Shown: positions 46,727 to 54,659, counted from the first letter of the stretch. The stretch: DNA of 58,096 nucleotides from Bacteroides sp. (GCA_019416685.1 DXWV01000100.1:63613-121708), one strand, 5' to 3'. Notes: a model not told the origin generated them from the letters alone. Numbers and translations: made by a program.

Positions 46727-49027
46727 TTATTTATTTTCGTTAGTTAAAGAATAAGGGAAATCTTCATCATTCACTCCCCGTTGTGTATTTGGTGCATGCC
46801 TCATCTCGAAATCAAGAACAGCACCGTTCATTAATTCCTCATGTTTCAACCAATTATGGTTGTATTCCTTGCCATTCATTTTTAAGGAATGTATATATCT
46901 ATTTCTATTTGTGTTGTCGGGAGCATTCAAAATAACCTGTTTTCCATTTTCCAGTGTAAGAATCGCTTTTTTAAAGAGAGGGGCTCCCATTACATACTCT
47001 CCAGAGCCCGGGCATACCGGATAAAAACCTAAAGCAGAAAATATATACCAGGCAGAAGTCTGGCCGTTGTCTTCATCTCCACAATATCCATCCGGATAAG
47101 GGGTATACAGTTTATCCATTACTTCCCTTAACCAATATTGCGCTTTCCAGGGTTGTCCGGCGTAATTATAGAGATAAATCATATGCTGAATCGGTTGGTT
47201 GCCATGTGCATAATTGCCCATATTCATAATCTGCATTTCCTTTATTTCATGAATACACTGTCCATAGTAGCTGTCGTCATAGACAGGAGGAACCACAAAA
47301 ACAGAATCCAGCATAGACACAAAACTTTCCTTTCCTCCCATCAGATCGATAAGTCCCTGTACATCATGGAATACACTCCAGGTATAATGCCAACTGTTGC
47401 CTTCGGTAAAAGCGTCTCCCCATTTATACGGGCTGAAAGGAGACTGGAACGTGCCGTCTTCGTTCTTTCCACGCATCAGTTTACTATCTTTATCAAAAAC
47501 GAACCGGTAGTTTTTACTTCTGTCCCGATAAAGGTCTATTTCTTCCTGTGGACGATTTAGTTTCTGCGCCAGTTTCATGATACACCAGTCATCATAAGCA
47601 TATTCCAAAGTACGGGCAACATTTTCATTAATACCTACATTATAAGGCACATAACCCAATCGGTTGTAATATTCATATCCTAATCTTCCAGTTGAAGGAA
47701 CCTGGGGATGTACATTGTTTGCTCCGTGCAGAACGGCTTCATACAACAGGCTGATCTCTTCTGCCTGACATCCTTTCAAATAAGCATCTGCCACAACAGA
47801 GGCTGAATTATTACCCACCATACAGTGACGGTGTCCCGGGCTGGCCCATTCGGGTAAAAATCCACTTTCTTTATAAGTATTCGCCAACCCTTCCTGAATT
47901 TCTTTATTGACGGAAGGATACATCAGGTTCAAGAATGGAAACAAAGCACGGAACGTATCCCAAAAGCCGGTATCAGTATACATATATCCACTCTTCACTT
48001 CACCATTGTAAGGACTGTAATGGACAATATTTCCAGATTTATCTATCTCATAAAACTTACGTGGAAACAACAAGGAACGATATAAGCAAGAGTAGAAAGT
48101 ACGAAGTTGTTCATCCGTACCACCTTCCACTCTCACTTTGTTCATTACATCATTCCAAGCATCCCGGGCTGCACCTTTTACCTCATTAAAATCTTTATTA
48201 CCTATTTCTTCTAAATTCAACCAGGCCTGCTCTTCATTAATAAAAGAAGAACTCACCTTCACACCAATCTTTTCACCTTTGCTTGTCTTGAATCCTAATA
48301 CAGCTCCGACATGGTTATCCTTTACCTCTTTTTTACCTTCTATAATTTTATCTCCACTCCACACTTCTGCCGTGACGAAAGGTTTATCAAATTTCATCAC
48401 GAAATAATTTCTGAAATTATCCGGCACTCCTCCGCTATTTTTCGTTGTATAGCCGGTTATCGTATTGTGTTCTTCATCTATCTGAATGAAAGAGCCGTTA
48501 TCAAATGCATCTACTACAATATATGAACCTTCGCTTTCCGGAAAAGTGAACATAAAGTAAGCCGAACGTTCTGTCGGGGTTATCTCTGTTTTCACATCGT
48601 GATCGGCCAGATAGACACTATAATAATAAGGTCTTGCCGTTTCAGCCTTATGAGAGAACCAACTTCCCCGCTCGTTTTGAAGAAACTTTTTAGCCCCGGT
48701 CACCGGCATCAAAGAAAACTGACCGTAATCATTAATCCACGGACTGGGCTGATGCGTTTGCTTAAATCCTTTTATCTTATCATCAGTATAGCAATAGGTC
48801 CATCCGTATCCCATATCTCCCGTTTGTGGTGTCCAGAAGTTCATTCCCCAAGGCAGTGCAATGGCCGGATAGGTATTACCTGTAGATAATGTAAATTTGG
48901 ATAATGTGCCAACCAACGGATTCACATAATCAACCGGAGAAAAAGAAGCAGAATCGGTAACCACCTCTTTACTTCTACATGATATAAGTAAAACAGATAA
49001 GAACACAATTAAAGGAACTTTTTTCAT
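46727..49027 (-). CDS. GH92 family glycosidase lipoprotein (type 1, Gln in place of catalytic acid)
   Basis: The ATG at 49027 (766 aa) is preferred because it gives a lipoprotein signal (FLSVLLISCRSK, lipobox Cys17). The upstream alternative at 49057 falls inside the -7 box. The GH92 fold is clear: FSPVDYVNPLVGTLSKFTLS, TYPAIALPWGMNFWTPQTG, and DEDNGQTSAWYIFSALGFYP. The usual acid motif GNEP reads GNQP, with Gln611. In GH92 a Gln here is known from a mannosyl-1-phosphodiester-cleaving enzyme, where the leaving group needs no acid. So the substrate may be mannose-1-phosphate diesters, or another compound with a good leaving group, rather than plain alpha-mannosides. Operator B lies upstream. 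Confidence 0.9.
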   Translation of the reverse strand: MKKVPLIVFLSVLLISCRSKEVVTDSASFSPVDYVNPLVGTLSKFTLSTGNTYPAIALPWGMNFWTPQTGDMGYGWTYCYTDDKIKGFKQTHQPSPWINDYGQFSLMPVTGAKKFLQNERGSWFSHKAETARPYYYSVYLADHDVKTEITPTERSAYFMFTFPESEGSYIVVDAFDNGSFIQIDEEHNTITGYTTKNSGGVPDNFRNYFVMKFDKPFVTAEVWSGDKIIEGKKEVKDNHVGAVLGFKTSKGEKIGVKVSSSFINEEQAWLNLEEIGNKDFNEVKGAARDAWNDVMNKVRVEGGTDEQLRTFYSCLYRSLLFPRKFYEIDKSGNIVHYSPYNGEVKSGYMYTDTGFWDTFRALFPFLNLMYPSVNKEIQEGLANTYKESGFLPEWASPGHRHCMVGNNSASVVADAYLKGCQAEEISLLYEAVLHGANNVHPQVPSTGRLGYEYYNRLGYVPYNVGINENVARTLEYAYDDWCIMKLAQKLNRPQEEIDLYRDRSKNYRFVFDKDSKLMRGKNEDGTFQSPFSPYKWGDAFTEGNSWHYTWSVFHDVQGLIDLMGGKESFVSMLDSVFVVPPVYDDSYYGQCIHEIKEMQIMNMGNYAHGNQPIQHMIYLYNYAGQPWKAQYWLREVMDKLYTPYPDGYCGDEDNGQTSAWYIFSALGFYPVCPGSGEYVMGAPLFKKAILTLENGKQVILNAPDNTNRNRYIHSLKMNGKEYNHNWLKHEELMNGAVLDFEMRHAPNTQRGVNDEDFPYSLTNENK

Positions 49028-49054
49028 GGTATCGTTTTTATTTTTTGTTTGATG

Positions 49055-49062
49055 CAAAAATA
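49055..49062 (-). promoter_or_regulatory. -7 box of promoter B (GH92 type 1)
   Basis: The minus strand reads TATTTTTG 27 bp before the GH92 start. It lies in a stretch shared with promoter A (TTTGTTTGATGCAAAAATAG on the plus strand). Confidence 0.65.
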
Positions 49063-49073
49063 GGTTGATGCAA

Positions 49074-49163
49074 TTAACGAAACCATTAACAGAACATTAA
49101 TAATCGGGGCTACAAATGCTTTCAGAGTACATTTCCGAATTGAAAACATTAACAAGACATTAA
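49074..49163 (-). promoter_or_regulatory. operator B: phased TTAA-centred repeats
   Basis: TTAA cores lie at 49074, 49086 and 49097 (steps 12 and 11) and at 49149 and 49160 (step 11). Minus-strand units read like TTAATGTTCTGTTAATG. The first core is 12 bp past the -7 box and the distal pair is 52 bp beyond the third core. Spacings are identical to operator A. Confidence 0.72.
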
Positions 49164-49543
49164 CCGCTTTCCATAAAGAGGGATACAGCGAGAGATAGGG
49201 ATATAAGTTCAAGTATGAACGGTTTCACCACAGAGTAACACAGAGTTCAGCTCTTTTCGGATCAGGTTTGAACTAAATATCCAACCACCGATTCACATTA
49301 TTATTTGAAAAAGCCTGTTATTGATATAGACTCTATCAATAACGGTTCTCTGTATATTTTTTCTTCAACGATTTAGTAATGAAGAATCAAAGTCATCCTC
49401 AGCTCAGACATATATGTAAGTAATTCAGCAATAAAAATCCCAAAAAAGAAACAGAATCGCAGGTTTAAGCAATTGAAAATTAAGGACAAACAACAACTTA
49501 CATAAAGATCTGATTAACAAACAATTAAAAACCGCATATTTTT

Positions 49544-49618
49544 CTCTACGAGGAATGAGTCGTTTCTCTACGACAAACGCCCCGATCTCCGTAGAGAAAC
49601 GAGGCGTTCATCGTAGAG
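49544..49618. repeat. 29-nt imperfect inverted repeat with repeated TCTCTACG
   Basis: Arms 49544-49572 and 49590-49618 match at about 25 of 29 positions around a 17-nt loop. Each arm holds two copies of the octamer TCTCTACG or its complement, 22 bp apart (49543, 49565, 49590, 49612). It lies in the 725-bp gap between GH43 and GH92. The gap also holds operator B and the GH43 terminator. At 49181-49540 I see only a short CACAGAGTAACACAGAGTT direct repeat. Confidence 0.7.
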
Positions 49619-49672
49619 TAACCAATCAAAGAGTCATAAGATATGACAGCAGGTATAAATATCCCAAATAGA

Positions 49673-49720
49673 GAGTGTTTATTTTGTAAGGAAAATACAC
49701 TCCTATCAAAATAAACACTC
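49673..49720 (-). terminator. hairpin downstream of GH43
   Basis: A perfect 14-bp inverted repeat, GAGTGTTTATTTTG (49673-49686) and CAAAATAAACACTC (49707-49720), lies about 30 bp past the GH43 stop. The stem is A/T-rich and lacks a strong T run, so its role as a terminator is probable, not certain. Confidence 0.6.
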
Positions 49721-49752
49721 CCTAATAACAATGATATTCTATCGCTTCGCGC

Positions 49753-50793
49753 TTAATCCGGCAATCTATTCACACCAACACCTTTAAAAGTCATTTCCAC
49801 CGGTTTTATAAACCCATTCTCATCAAAATACATACGGTCTATACAAACCTCTCTATGATTCGGAGCTGCATCCCCCAACGGATGGCGATGATAAACAATA
49901 TACCATTCATCTTTTCCGGGAATTTGAATTACCGAATGATGCCCCGCTCCTGTACCCACTTTTTCATCTTGCTGCAATATTTTTCCGATACGCTTAAAAG
50001 GACCAAATGGAGAATCTGCAATGGCATAGGCTACACTGTAATCTGAGCCACCCCAACTGCCCTCCGACCACATAAAATAATATTTATTATTCCGTTTCAG
50101 CATAAAGGGTCCTTCCACATAATTCTCAGGAGTGACAGATTTATAATACGAACCATCATCAAAAGGAACAAGACTCAATAAATCCGGACTCAACTTTACC
50201 ATATTGCAATGATGCCAACCACCATAATACATATAATAACTACCGTCGTCATCCTTAAATACAAACTGATCGATAGGCTGGGCACCATTCACAATTTTAT
50301 CAATCAAAGGTTTACCTAAAGCATCTTTAAAAGGACCGGCCGGATGATCGGCTATGGCTACACCAATCCCCCCATACTGTTCGTCATTCTGTATATCATT
50401 ACCTCCGAAAAACAGATAATATTTACCATTCGCCTGAACAACAGAAGGCGCCCATAAAGCAAATTCCAACCATTTTATATTTTCAATAGACAATACTTGG
50501 GGATGTTTAGTCCAATGTACCATATCTTTGGATGAAAAAGCATCCATATAGGTCTGGATATTATAAACCTGATGGATGGCCCGCGTTTCCTTTTGCAAGC
50601 CGACAAAATCTACACTATCGGCTCCGGGAGGAAGATCGGACAAAGTAGGATATATCCAATACTCATTATCAAACACGACTCCTTCCGGATCAGCATACCA
50701 TCCCTCAACAATAGGATTGCCGCTAAACTCTTCTTTATTACTACATGCCACTAATAATAGCATCAACCCCAATACTGTAACAGCATTTTTCAT
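49753..50793 (-). CDS. GH43 family glycosidase lipoprotein
   Basis: The start at 50793 (346 aa) gives a lipoprotein signal (VLGLMLLLVACSNKEE, Cys17) and has a -7 box 25 bp upstream; the longer reading from 50844 overlaps that box. The five-bladed propeller has the GH43 residues: base Asp in EGWYADPEG near 35, second Asp in AQPIDQFVFKDDDG near 185, and acid Glu in YVEGPFMLKRNNKYYF near 230. GH43 enzymes act on arabinofuranosides, xylosides or related linkages. It is the first minus-strand gene beside the SARP-like regulator and carries operator C. Substrate not assignable. Confidence 0.9.
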   Translation of the reverse strand: MKNAVTVLGLMLLLVACSNKEEFSGNPIVEGWYADPEGVVFDNEYWIYPTLSDLPPGADSVDFVGLQKETRAIHQVYNIQTYMDAFSSKDMVHWTKHPQVLSIENIKWLEFALWAPSVVQANGKYYLFFGGNDIQNDEQYGGIGVAIADHPAGPFKDALGKPLIDKIVNGAQPIDQFVFKDDDGSYYMYYGGWHHCNMVKLSPDLLSLVPFDDGSYYKSVTPENYVEGPFMLKRNNKYYFMWSEGSWGGSDYSVAYAIADSPFGPFKRIGKILQQDEKVGTGAGHHSVIQIPGKDEWYIVYHRHPLGDAAPNHREVCIDRMYFDENGFIKPVEMTFKGVGVNRLPD

Positions 50794-50818
50794 ATTTCCT
50801 TTTTTAATTAACAAGTAG

Positions 50819-50826
50819 CAAAAATA
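50819..50826 (-). promoter_or_regulatory. -7 box of promoter C (GH43)
   Basis: The minus strand reads TATTTTTG 25 bp before the GH43 start, the same box as promoters A and B. Confidence 0.65.
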
Positions 50827-50837
50827 GCCCCTAACCG

Positions 50838-50917
50838 TTAACAATAATATTAATAATTCATTAACAGATCCCCCTCAGACCCAAACAAGGAGTACCTAAG
50901 CATTAACATTTTATTAA
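50838..50917 (-). promoter_or_regulatory. operator C: phased TTAA-centred repeats
   Basis: TTAA cores lie at 50838, 50850 and 50861 (steps 12 and 11) and at 50903 and 50914 (step 11). The first core is again 12 bp past the -7 box. The distal pair is 42 bp beyond the third core, one helical turn less than in A and B. The flanking sequence differs from A and B, so the shared layout is not simple duplication. Confidence 0.72.
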
Positions 50918-50962
50918 TTTTTATAATCCGGTGAAAGGTCATACAAAAATATAAATCTTTTT

Positions 50963-50993
50963 TTTGCAAATCTCATAAACCATATTACCTTTG
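50963..50993 (+). promoter_or_regulatory. promoter of the SARP-like regulator gene
   Basis: A -33 TTTG at 50963-50966 and a -7 TACCTTTG at 50986-50993 are spaced by 19 bp, a complete Bacteroides promoter. It lies 22 bp before the ATG at 51016. Confidence 0.75.
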
Positions 50994-51015
50994 CATAGAA
51001 ACAACCGTGAGTATT

Positions 51016-53583
51016 ATGCAAAAAACGATCCTTTTTCTGCTCTTAATATTAAACCCGATACTATTTAAATCACAAAATATTTCATCCGGATTATATTTTG
51101 CTGCCCATAATGCCATTAAAGAAGAGAGAACATCACTTATCCTGTCTCCAGAATTTAATGCATCAAAAGGCTTCACATTAGACTTCGACATTAAGTTCAG
51201 ATCAGAAGAACATAATTACGGGTATGTATTCAGAATCATAGTTGATAATGAAAAAAGTTTTGACTTAATAGCTAATATCACACCGGGGAAAAAAACACTG
51301 AATCTAATAGAAGGTGACAACATCTATCTGGCTTTCGACGAAGAACTACTAAAGCAATACACATGGAATAAATGGGTACATATCCGATGTTCAATCTATC
51401 CGGACAGTCTACGGCTTGTTTTCGATAATCAAATGTTGCAAGACCGGTATAAACCTATAAATATCAAAAACGTGAAATTCTATTTCGGATATTCCGACCA
51501 TAATAAATTTCACTCTTCGGATGTCCCTCCGATGTCTATACGTAATATAAAAATTACAGACGGTAAAAATAAAACAATTGCATACTGGCCGCTGAAAGAA
51601 CATCAGCCATATTCCTGTTCGGACAGTCTGCATCATATTCCGGCAACAGTAACCAACCCCACATGGGAGATAAACAAACATACCAAATGGGTAAAAGAAA
51701 AAACGTTGGAATTACCGATATATCCACAAATCTGTCACGCTCCTTCAAAAGGCAATATCTATTTTGCCAATAGTTCATCTGTTCTCGTTTATTCGACCAC
51801 CGATGATACATTAGATACGATTTTTTCTGCCCACGGAGCTCCATATACGGAAATAAACAACCAACTCATTTATCATCCATATTATAATGAGTTATGGTCA
51901 TATGATTTTGACACCCTAAAATGGATTTCTATTTTCAATTTCAAGGACAACACATGGACGAGGAATGACCGTGAAATAAAAAACCCGGAATATTCTCAAC
52001 ACAATGCTTTTGTATCTCCAAATGATTCGTGCTTATATATTTTTGGCGGATACGGTAATTATCAATATAAGAACCAGATACTTAAAAAAAGCCGGACGCA
52101 GGACAATTGGAAATCGGTAACGTACAGCGAAGAAATACCTCCACGTTATCTGAGCGGATCAGGTTACAAAAACAGAGACACGATACTGGTGTTCGGAGGA
52201 TGTGGTAACCCACAGGGAAAACAAGAGTTAGGAATCATCAATTATTACGATCTCTATGCGATAGACATCAACACATTCAAAACAAAGAAATTGTGGACTA
52301 TCCCCAACGATACAAAGAATTTCGTTATCGGTAATAATATCGTTGCAGATGAAAAAAATAATAAGCTGTACGCTTTATGTTTTCCGAATGACTGTTCAAA
52401 CAGTTATATCCTGCTAAAGTCTTTCGATCTGGATAGTGGAAACAGCTGTACGAACTATGCAGATACTATCCCTTTCACCTTTAACGATGTAAATTCATTT
52501 TGTACACTCTACTACGACTCTTTGCAGTCACAACTTTATGCGGTAACCAATTATAACCACAACAATAAATCAAATATTAACGTATACTCGTTGGCTTATC
52601 CGCCATTAAAAGTAGAAGATACCCTGCAAACGGCCACAGGGCGTAAAGCCATTCTGCAACGATCGTTTTTTTTTATTAGTGTCGGAGTCTGCATTATTGC
52701 AGGTATAGGCTGTATATACTTCTGTTATCGAAGAAGAAGAAGAAGAAAAAGAAACTTTAATCCTAACTCTCCGGTCACTACAAATACGGACCGCCTCCAC
52801 GAAACAACTTCGGAAGAAGAGAATTATAAACCTAAACTAACTGTTCACAGAAAGTCATCCATTCTTTTTCTGGATGGATTCCAGGTATGGGATAAGAATG
52901 GGATAGATATTACTAAATCATTCACTCCCATTTTGAAACAACTGTTGATTCTTATCATATTATACAGCGTAAATAACAAGAAAGGAATTTCGAATGTCAC
53001 TCTGCGGGAACTGCTTTGGTTTGATAAAATGGATGAAAGCGCTCAAAATAACCGACGGGTAAATATCCGGAAATTGAAACTCTTACTGGAAAAGCTGGAT
53101 GGTGCCGAACTTGTGAAAGAAAGTACCTATTGGTCTGTTAAGTTTACTCAAACTTATTGCGACTATATAGAAGTATGCAATTGCATAGACAAAGTGAAAA
53201 ATAACGAACCGATCACAGCAACAAATATCAATGATTTGCCTCTAAACCTACTATCCGGGCAATTATTACCCTATGTTCAAACCGACTGGTTGGATTCTTT
53301 CAAGTCTAATTATGCCAATTCCGTATTAGATACGGCAATAAGCCTATCTAAACAGGAATATATAAAGGGAAACAACGAATTATTAATTCAGATAGCCAAC
53401 AGCATGTTTGCACACGACAAAACAGATGAGTATGCATTAATTCTCAAATGCCAGGCACTGTATAAAAATGGCAGAACCAGCTTGGCTAAAACAACATTCG
53501 ACACATTCTGCAATGAATATAAAGCAATGTTGAATACGGATTATACGAAGACATTCAATGAAGTAATCAATTGTCAATTGTAA
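51016..53583 (+). CDS. membrane-spanning SARP-like transcriptional regulator with kelch/LamG-type sensor
   Basis: The ATG at 51016 is preferred (855 aa; a GTG at 51007 is possible). Order: signal peptide (ILFLLLILNPILFKSQ); LamG-like sandwich (about 20-210; FTLDFDIKFRS, YWPLKEHQ); kelch-like propeller (about 230-500; YIFGGYGNYQY, ILVFGGCGNPQG); TM helix at about 550-571 followed by an Arg/Lys stretch; then a cytoplasmic winged helix (about 610-725; GFQVWDKNGIDI, NNRRVNIRKLKLLLEKL) and a BTAD-like helical domain (about 735-850; LLSGQLLPYVQTDWLDSF). The C-terminal pair defines SARP activators, which bind direct repeats with about 11-bp period. It is divergent from GH43 and is the probable activator of operators A-C. 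This reads as a one-component sensor-regulator. Confidence 0.85.
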   Translation: MQKTILFLLLILNPILFKSQNISSGLYFAAHNAIKEERTSLILSPEFNASKGFTLDFDIKFRSEEHNYGYVFRIIVDNEKSFDLIANITPGKKTLNLIEGDNIYLAFDEELLKQYTWNKWVHIRCSIYPDSLRLVFDNQMLQDRYKPINIKNVKFYFGYSDHNKFHSSDVPPMSIRNIKITDGKNKTIAYWPLKEHQPYSCSDSLHHIPATVTNPTWEINKHTKWVKEKTLELPIYPQICHAPSKGNIYFANSSSVLVYSTTDDTLDTIFSAHGAPYTEINNQLIYHPYYNELWSYDFDTLKWISIFNFKDNTWTRNDREIKNPEYSQHNAFVSPNDSCLYIFGGYGNYQYKNQILKKSRTQDNWKSVTYSEEIPPRYLSGSGYKNRDTILVFGGCGNPQGKQELGIINYYDLYAIDINTFKTKKLWTIPNDTKNFVIGNNIVADEKNNKLYALCFPNDCSNSYILLKSFDLDSGNSCTNYADTIPFTFNDVNSFCTLYYDSLQSQLYAVTNYNHNNKSNINVYSLAYPPLKVEDTLQTATGRKAILQRSFFFISVGVCIIAGIGCIYFCYRRRRRRKRNFNPNSPVTTNTDRLHETTSEEENYKPKLTVHRKSSILFLDGFQVWDKNGIDITKSFTPILKQLLILIILYSVNNKKGISNVTLRELLWFDKMDESAQNNRRVNIRKLKLLLEKLDGAELVKESTYWSVKFTQTYCDYIEVCNCIDKVKNNEPITATNINDLPLNLLSGQLLPYVQTDWLDSFKSNYANSVLDTAISLSKQEYIKGNNELLIQIANSMFAHDKTDEYALILKCQALYKNGRTSLAKTTFDTFCNEYKAMLNTDYTKTFNEVINCQL

Positions 53584-53613
53584 CCTCTAAACAAGATAGA
53601 AGTTTATAATAAA

Positions 53614-53651
53614 AATGCATGCTCCTGTTTCGCGAAACAAAAGCATACATT
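53614..53651. other. hairpin with 14-bp perfect palindrome after the SARP-like gene
   Basis: TGTTTCGCGAAACA at 53626-53639 is a perfect palindrome, flanked by ATGCT and AGCAT arms. It lies about 30 bp past the stop. It could be a terminator, although no T run follows, or a protein site. The 320-bp gap 53584-53903 otherwise holds the MITE-like repeat. Confidence 0.5.
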
Positions 53652-53673
53652 CTACTAACACAATATTCAGATA

Positions 53674-53853
53674 CTTAGAGCCTGTTTAAATTTTCCTCTT
53701 AAAAGTTTTTATCAGTTTATTTTGAGTTTATTTTCGGTCTGTTTCCCTGTTTTTACTCGTCAGATAGCCCGCTATCCTCCTCATAAAACCAGAAAAACAT
53801 CCTCAAAAATAACTCTCAAAATAATACTGAGCAAAATTAAAACAAGCTCTTAG
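53674..53853. mobile_element. MITE-like inverted repeat element, non-coding
   Basis: Imperfect 21-nt terminal inverted repeats (53674-53694 and 53833-53853, about 18 of 21 matching; the left begins CTTAGAGCCTGTTTAAATTT) bound a 180-bp stretch. The interior is also palindromic: TCAGTTTATTTTGAG pairs with CTCAAAATAATACTGA, and GATAGC-CC-GCTATC lies near the centre. It has no coding capacity. It resembles a dispersed miniature element; copies elsewhere cannot be checked here. Confidence 0.55.
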
Positions 53854-53903
53854 ATAAAAATCCTGTTCCTTTAAAACGAGATTCTATCTTTAAAGATTCT
53901 TTT

Positions 53904-54509
53904 TTATGGCAAGTGTTTCTGTAATGCCTCTACCATCAATGTAATATTGCTCATAAACAATTTCACTGAGATAGCCAACAGAATAATTCCAAAGAATTTG
54001 CGGATGATATAGATGCCGCCTTTACCCAAGAAACGTTCTACACGTCCCGTCATACTCACTACAAAATAAACCCAGATCATATTCAGCACCAATGCAATGA
54101 TTATATTGATACTGGCATATTCGGCACGCAATGACAAAAGGGTAGTGAAAGCTCCGGCACCTGCTAAAAGAGGAAAGACAAGCGGAACAAGAGTAGCCTC
54201 CTTAATAGGACCCTGATTCTTGAAAATTTCTACATCGAGAATCATCTCGAGAGACATCAGAAAAATAACAAAAGCACCGGCTACGGCAAACGACTCAATA
54301 TCTACATGAAAGAGCTTTAACATCATATCACCGGCATAGAAAAAGCCTATCAACAAAGCAAACGAAATAACAGTAGCTTTCATCGCATTTACGTCTTTTC
54401 CTTTTTCTTTCAGATTGATAATGATAGGAATAGAACCAATAATATCAATTACAGCAAACAGTACGATAAACGCACTAATCATCTGTTGAAAATTAAATTC
54501 TGTAAACAT
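53904..54509 (-). CDS. MarC family integral membrane protein
   Basis: A 201-aa membrane protein with about six TM helices and the MarC family start FIVLFAVIDIIGSIPIIINL, then AVAGAFVIFLMSLEMILD and PLVFPLLAGAGAFTTLLSL. MarC proteins (UPF0056) were once linked to multiple antibiotic resistance, but their transport function is not established. A complete promoter (TATCTTTG at 54529-54536 with TTG at 54557-54559, 20-bp spacing, minus strand) precedes it. Confidence 0.9.
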   Translation of the reverse strand: MFTEFNFQQMISAFIVLFAVIDIIGSIPIIINLKEKGKDVNAMKATVISFALLIGFFYAGDMMLKLFHVDIESFAVAGAFVIFLMSLEMILDVEIFKNQGPIKEATLVPLVFPLLAGAGAFTTLLSLRAEYASINIIIALVLNMIWVYFVVSMTGRVERFLGKGGIYIIRKFFGIILLAISVKLFMSNITLMVEALQKHLP

Positions 54510-54528
54510 CGCTCCTCCTTTTTTTCTG

Positions 54529-54559
54529 CAAAGATAATCTATTTTTATGCATTTTACAA
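54529..54559 (-). promoter_or_regulatory. promoter of marC
   Basis: On the minus strand the -33 TTG (54557-54559) and the -7 TATCTTTG (54529-54536) are 20 bp apart, close to the Bacteroides ideal. Confidence 0.65.
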
Positions 54560-54651
54560 TATTTTTTTTCTTGAATCAGTACGTTCAATTAAGAAATAAT
54601 AAAAAAAACAAAAAGAGAAGCGAAATGATCACAGTAAGCTCTGATTATAAC

Positions 54652-54659
54652 TACATTTG
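54652..54659 (+). promoter_or_regulatory. -7 box of the Crp/Fnr-family gene
   Basis: TACATTTG (TAnnTTTG) lies 25 bp before the preferred start at 54685. It argues against the longer reading from 54547. Confidence 0.55.

Noticed and set aside
49028..49057. Start of GH92 type 1 at 49057
   Set aside because: That ATG falls in the -7 box. The start at 49027 gives a standard lipoprotein signal.
49210..49260. Possible tRNA-like fold near CACAGAGTAACACAGAGTT
   Set aside because: No cloverleaf, anticodon arm or TpsiC loop could be drawn. It is only a short direct repeat.
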